This document shows, one piece after another, positions 31,800-34,208 of a stretch of 34,208 nucleotides of DNA. The position numbers were made by a program, and so were the translations under genes. How positions within the stretch are numbered: position 1 is the first letter of the stretch; every line of letters begins with the position of its first letter. The notes under the pieces were generated by a model that worked only from the letters and a program-made list of their open reading frames with translations, ran no database searches and was not told the origin of the DNA. The stretch lies in the NCBI GenBank assembly GCA_021372575.1, contig JAJFUE010000014.1:1-34208 (forward strand), in the 5' to 3' direction. This DNA is from a bacterium. GTDB lineage: Bacteria; Sumerlaeota; Sumerlaeia; MVZB01.

Positions 31800-33566
31800 A
31801 TGGCGGATCCGATCAAAAAGACCCTGAACAACAAATACAAATCCGAGGAAGCGGCCAAGGCCAAGAACAAAGACCTGGTCACGCGCGGCGGCCTGCCCAA
31901 GGCGCAGGACCGGGCCGATCTTCAGAAATACATGGACGCGCTCGGCACCGAGAGCGCGGCGCGCATGCAGGAAGAGGCCATCGACACCGGTCTGGTGACA
32001 ACCAAGGACGAAATCCTGGACCAGATCGCCGCCGACCTGGGGATGGAAAAGGTCCTGCTCAACAAGATCGAATTCACCCCCGACCTGATCCAGCAGGTGC
32101 CGGCCAACGTCGCCAAGAAATTCGGCGTCCTGCCGGTCGGCTACAACGACTACGAGGTCGAGTTGGCGCTGTCGGACCCGCACAACGTGCAGGCGCTCGA
32201 CGACCTGGCCCGCGTCCTTGGCAAGAACATCCGCGGCCGCGTCGCCATGCAGGAAGACATCGAGCGGCTCATCAAAAAGTTTTACGACAGTGACGACGTC
32301 TCCAATATTTACGCCGGCATGACCGAAACCGAGGAACCCGCGGCGGCCAACCGCTGGGAGGAACTGACGGTCGGCGGCGACAAGGAACAGGCCGAGCAGC
32401 CTGCCGTCATCAAGTTCGTCGATCTGATCTTCAAGCAGGCCGTTCACGAGCGCGCCTCCGATATCCACATCGAGCCGCACCGCTTCGGCGTCACGATCCG
32501 GTTCCGCATCGATGGTGTGCTGCATGAGGTGCCGAGTCCCCCGCGCAAATGGCAGAACAACATCCTGTCGCGCCTTAAAGTCATGAGCGGCATGGACTTG
32601 GCCGAGAAGCGCGTCCCGCAGGACGGCCGCATCCGCCTGAGCCTCCCAGATAAGAAACTCGACTTGCGCGTCAGTTCGCTGCCGACGATTTTCGGCGAGT
32701 CGGTCGTCATGCGTATCCTCGACCAGTCGCAGGTCATGATGGGCCTGCAAGACGTTGGTTTCACTGAACGTTCAGTCTCGATCTTCAAGCGCCTCATCAA
32801 GCAGCCCAACGGCGTCATCCTGATGACCGGGCCCACCGGCTCGGGCAAAACGACCACGCTTTACGCCGCCCTCGGATCGCTCAACACCCCCGAGGAAAAA
32901 CTGGTGACACTCGAGGATCCCGTCGAGTACATGATCCCGGGCATCAACCAGATCCAGATCAACCATGACATCGGCCTGACCTTCGCCGCCGGCCTGCGCG
33001 CCGTGCTGCGCCAGTCGCCCGACGTGATCCTCGTCGGCGAGATCCGCGACTTGGAAACGGCCGAGAACGCCATTCGCGCGGCGCTCACCGGCCACCTCGT
33101 CTTCTCCACGCTGCACACCAACGACGCCCCGAGTTCGACGATTCGTCTGATCGACATGGGCATCAAGCCATACCTCGTGGCCCGCTCGCTGCAGGCAGCC
33201 ATCGCCCAGCGACTCGTGCGCCGCATCTGCACCGGCTGCAAGACGGCCTACCACCCGCCGGCCGAGGCGATCGCCGAAATGGGGTTCGATCCCGAGGAAT
33301 TCAAGAACACCGATTTCTTCCACGGCAAGGGCTGCGAACGCTGCAACCAGGGCGGCTACCGCGGCCGTACCGCCATCCACGAGATCATGGTCATGGACCC
33401 CGACCTGCGCCGGCGCGTGATCCGAAGCGAGTCGGCGTCGCGCCTGAAGAAGGCGGCCGTCGCCAAGGGCATGTTCACGCTGCGCCGCGACGGTTGGGAA
33501 AAGATTCTGAGAGGCCAGACCACCATCGAGGAAGTGATGCGCATCACCGCGGCCGACGAAGAATAA
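31800..33566 (+). CDS. pilB: Type IV pilus assembly ATPase PilB
   Basis: A 588-residue GspE/PilB secretion ATPase that powers pilus extension. An N-terminal MshEN-type domain (residues about 55-165) is followed by the ATPase. Motifs are the arginine-rich RASDIHIEPH segment, Walker A GPTGSGKT (344-351), the Asp box with VTLEDPVEYMIPG, Walker B SPDVILVGEIRD, the His box GHLVFSTLHTNDAPSS and the zinc tetracysteine (CTGC near 477-480 and CERC near 511-514) that sets PilB apart from PilT. AAGGAG lies 10 nt before the ATG. pilT follows in the same direction after a repeat-bearing gap, so the pair forms a pilus extension/retraction unit. Confidence 0.96.
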   Translation: MADPIKKTLNNKYKSEEAAKAKNKDLVTRGGLPKAQDRADLQKYMDALGTESAARMQEEAIDTGLVTTKDEILDQIAADLGMEKVLLNKIEFTPDLIQQVPANVAKKFGVLPVGYNDYEVELALSDPHNVQALDDLARVLGKNIRGRVAMQEDIERLIKKFYDSDDVSNIYAGMTETEEPAAANRWEELTVGGDKEQAEQPAVIKFVDLIFKQAVHERASDIHIEPHRFGVTIRFRIDGVLHEVPSPPRKWQNNILSRLKVMSGMDLAEKRVPQDGRIRLSLPDKKLDLRVSSLPTIFGESVVMRILDQSQVMMGLQDVGFTERSVSIFKRLIKQPNGVILMTGPTGSGKTTTLYAALGSLNTPEEKLVTLEDPVEYMIPGINQIQINHDIGLTFAAGLRAVLRQSPDVILVGEIRDLETAENAIRAALTGHLVFSTLHTNDAPSSTIRLIDMGIKPYLVARSLQAAIAQRLVRRICTGCKTAYHPPAEAIAEMGFDPEEFKNTDFFHGKGCERCNQGGYRGRTAIHEIMVMDPDLRRRVIRSESASRLKKAAVAKGMFTLRRDGWEKILRGQTTIEEVMRITAADEE

Positions 33567-33572
33567 ATATCA

Positions 33573-33657
33573 GTCCTGAGTGCGGAAGGTCGAGTCCTGA
33601 GTAAGCGGCTCGGCATTCAGAAAGAAAACTCAGGGCTCAGCACTCAGCACTCAGGAC
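33573..33657. repeat. Iterated-word inverted repeat between pilB and pilT
   Basis: The words CCTGAGT and GAGTCCTGAGT are iterated in the left arm and mirrored as ACTCAGG and CTCAGCACTCAG in the right. GTCCTGAGTGC (33573-33583) pairs perfectly with GCACTCAGGAC (33647-33657). It lies inside an apparent operon, so it may adjust the relative expression of pilB and pilT. Confidence 0.7.
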
Positions 33658-33670
33658 TTAGGACTTAGCG

Positions 33671-34208
33671 ATGGACATTAACGAAATGCTGAAGATCGTG
33701 ACGGACCGCGACGCGGCGGACCTTCACCTGCGCGTGGGCAAGCCGCCCGTCATCCGTTTGCACGGCGAGTTCGAGCCGCTCGATCCCCAGCCGCTCACGC
33801 CCGAAGACACCGAGCGCCTGATGAAGGAAATCACCCCGCCGCGCTACCAGCAGATGCTTCAGGAGCAGGGCAGCGCGGACTTCGCCTACGCCTTCAGCGA
33901 GCAGGCCCGTTTCCGTACCAACATCTTCCGCTCCATGAGCAACGTCGGCATCGTCATGCGCCTGATCCCGACCCGTATTTTCACGTTCGAGCAGCTCGGC
34001 CTGCCGAAGGAAACCATTTATCCCGTGCTGCAGGCGCACCGCGGCATGGTCATCGTCACCGGCCCGACCGGTTCCGGCAAAACCACCTCCCTGGCCACGA
34101 TGATCGACTGGATCAACTCCAACCGCGCCGTCCACATCATCACGATCGAGGACCCGATCGAATACACTCACAAGCACAAAAAATCGATCATTTCGCACCG
34201 CGAGCTGC
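33671..34208 (+). CDS. pilT: Twitching motility protein PilT (partial, cut by the window end)
   Basis: The first 179 residues of a PilT retraction ATPase. The N-terminal PAS-like domain reads MDINEMLKIVTDRDAADLHL then RVGKPPVIRLHGE, the signature start of PilT. Walker A GPTGSGKTT begins at residue 131, followed by ITIEDPIEYTHKHKKSII. There is no zinc tetracysteine in the part seen. PilT disassembles the pilus to pull the cell forward. The ribosome-binding site is weak (AGGA about 13 nt upstream), and the start lies just after the iterated-word repeat. The 3' end is outside the window. Confidence 0.95.
   Translation, partial: MDINEMLKIVTDRDAADLHLRVGKPPVIRLHGEFEPLDPQPLTPEDTERLMKEITPPRYQQMLQEQGSADFAYAFSEQARFRTNIFRSMSNVGIVMRLIPTRIFTFEQLGLPKETIYPVLQAHRGMVIVTGPTGSGKTTSLATMIDWINSNRAVHIITIEDPIEYTHKHKKSIISHREL

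Overview
This is a GC-rich bacterial chromosome segment from a Gram-negative, probably free-living and uncultured lineage. It carries type IV pilus motor ATPases (pilB, pilT), a BatC/BatD/BatE cluster, large secreted beta-propeller and delta-60 repeat proteins, an O-antigen-ligase-like protein, a TMTC-like membrane TPR protein and non-mevalonate isoprenoid synthesis (ispD). This mix fits PVC, Sumerlaeota or Hydrogenedentota-type bacteria, but no marker here fixes the phylum. Intergenic space is rich in small palindromic repeats.

Layout. 1-3303 (minus) is a cobalamin-riboswitch transcription unit: promoter, B12 riboswitch, a secreted PQQ-type beta-propeller and a secreted BNR-type beta-propeller. 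3369-6443 is a decayed accessory patch: a REP-associated tyrosine transposase (RAYT) element with 22-bp inverted ends and an in-frame UGA, an AT-rich island with one broken gene and one small membrane protein, a small gene remnant, and a 5'-truncated secreted-protein gene. 6479-16101 holds an SGNH hydrolase, a radical SAM/SPASM-like enzyme, a 14-repeat delta-60 protein, ispD, a TIM-barrel-like protein, a YkgJ/FliB-type cysteine-cluster protein and a TPR protein. 16098-20093 is batC-batD-batE. 20290-21667 is an antitoxin-toxin-mazG operon in which each junction overlaps by 4 nt. 21729-27717 holds an O-antigen-ligase-like protein, pgk, secG, nth, a two-domain protein of unknown function and an RRM RNA-binding protein. 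28120-34208 holds a TMTC-like protein, ruvX, a glycosyltransferase, pilB and the 5' part of pilT.

Two signals stand out. First, a clear B12 riboswitch precedes two exported beta-propellers rather than a known B12 gene, which suggests a BtuG-like corrinoid-binding role. Second, a family of GCCCC-TGCC-GGGGC palindromes has inserted in frame, in the same orientation and reading frame, between the start codon and the signal peptide of two unrelated exported proteins (the BNR protein and BatE). They are translated as related peptides, much as Rickettsia palindromic elements are. A third exported protein, the PQQ propeller, has a signal peptide built partly from a different iterated word.

Many other gaps carry inverted repeats made of short iterated words, with a different word at each locus. 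Several more carry short near-perfect hairpins.
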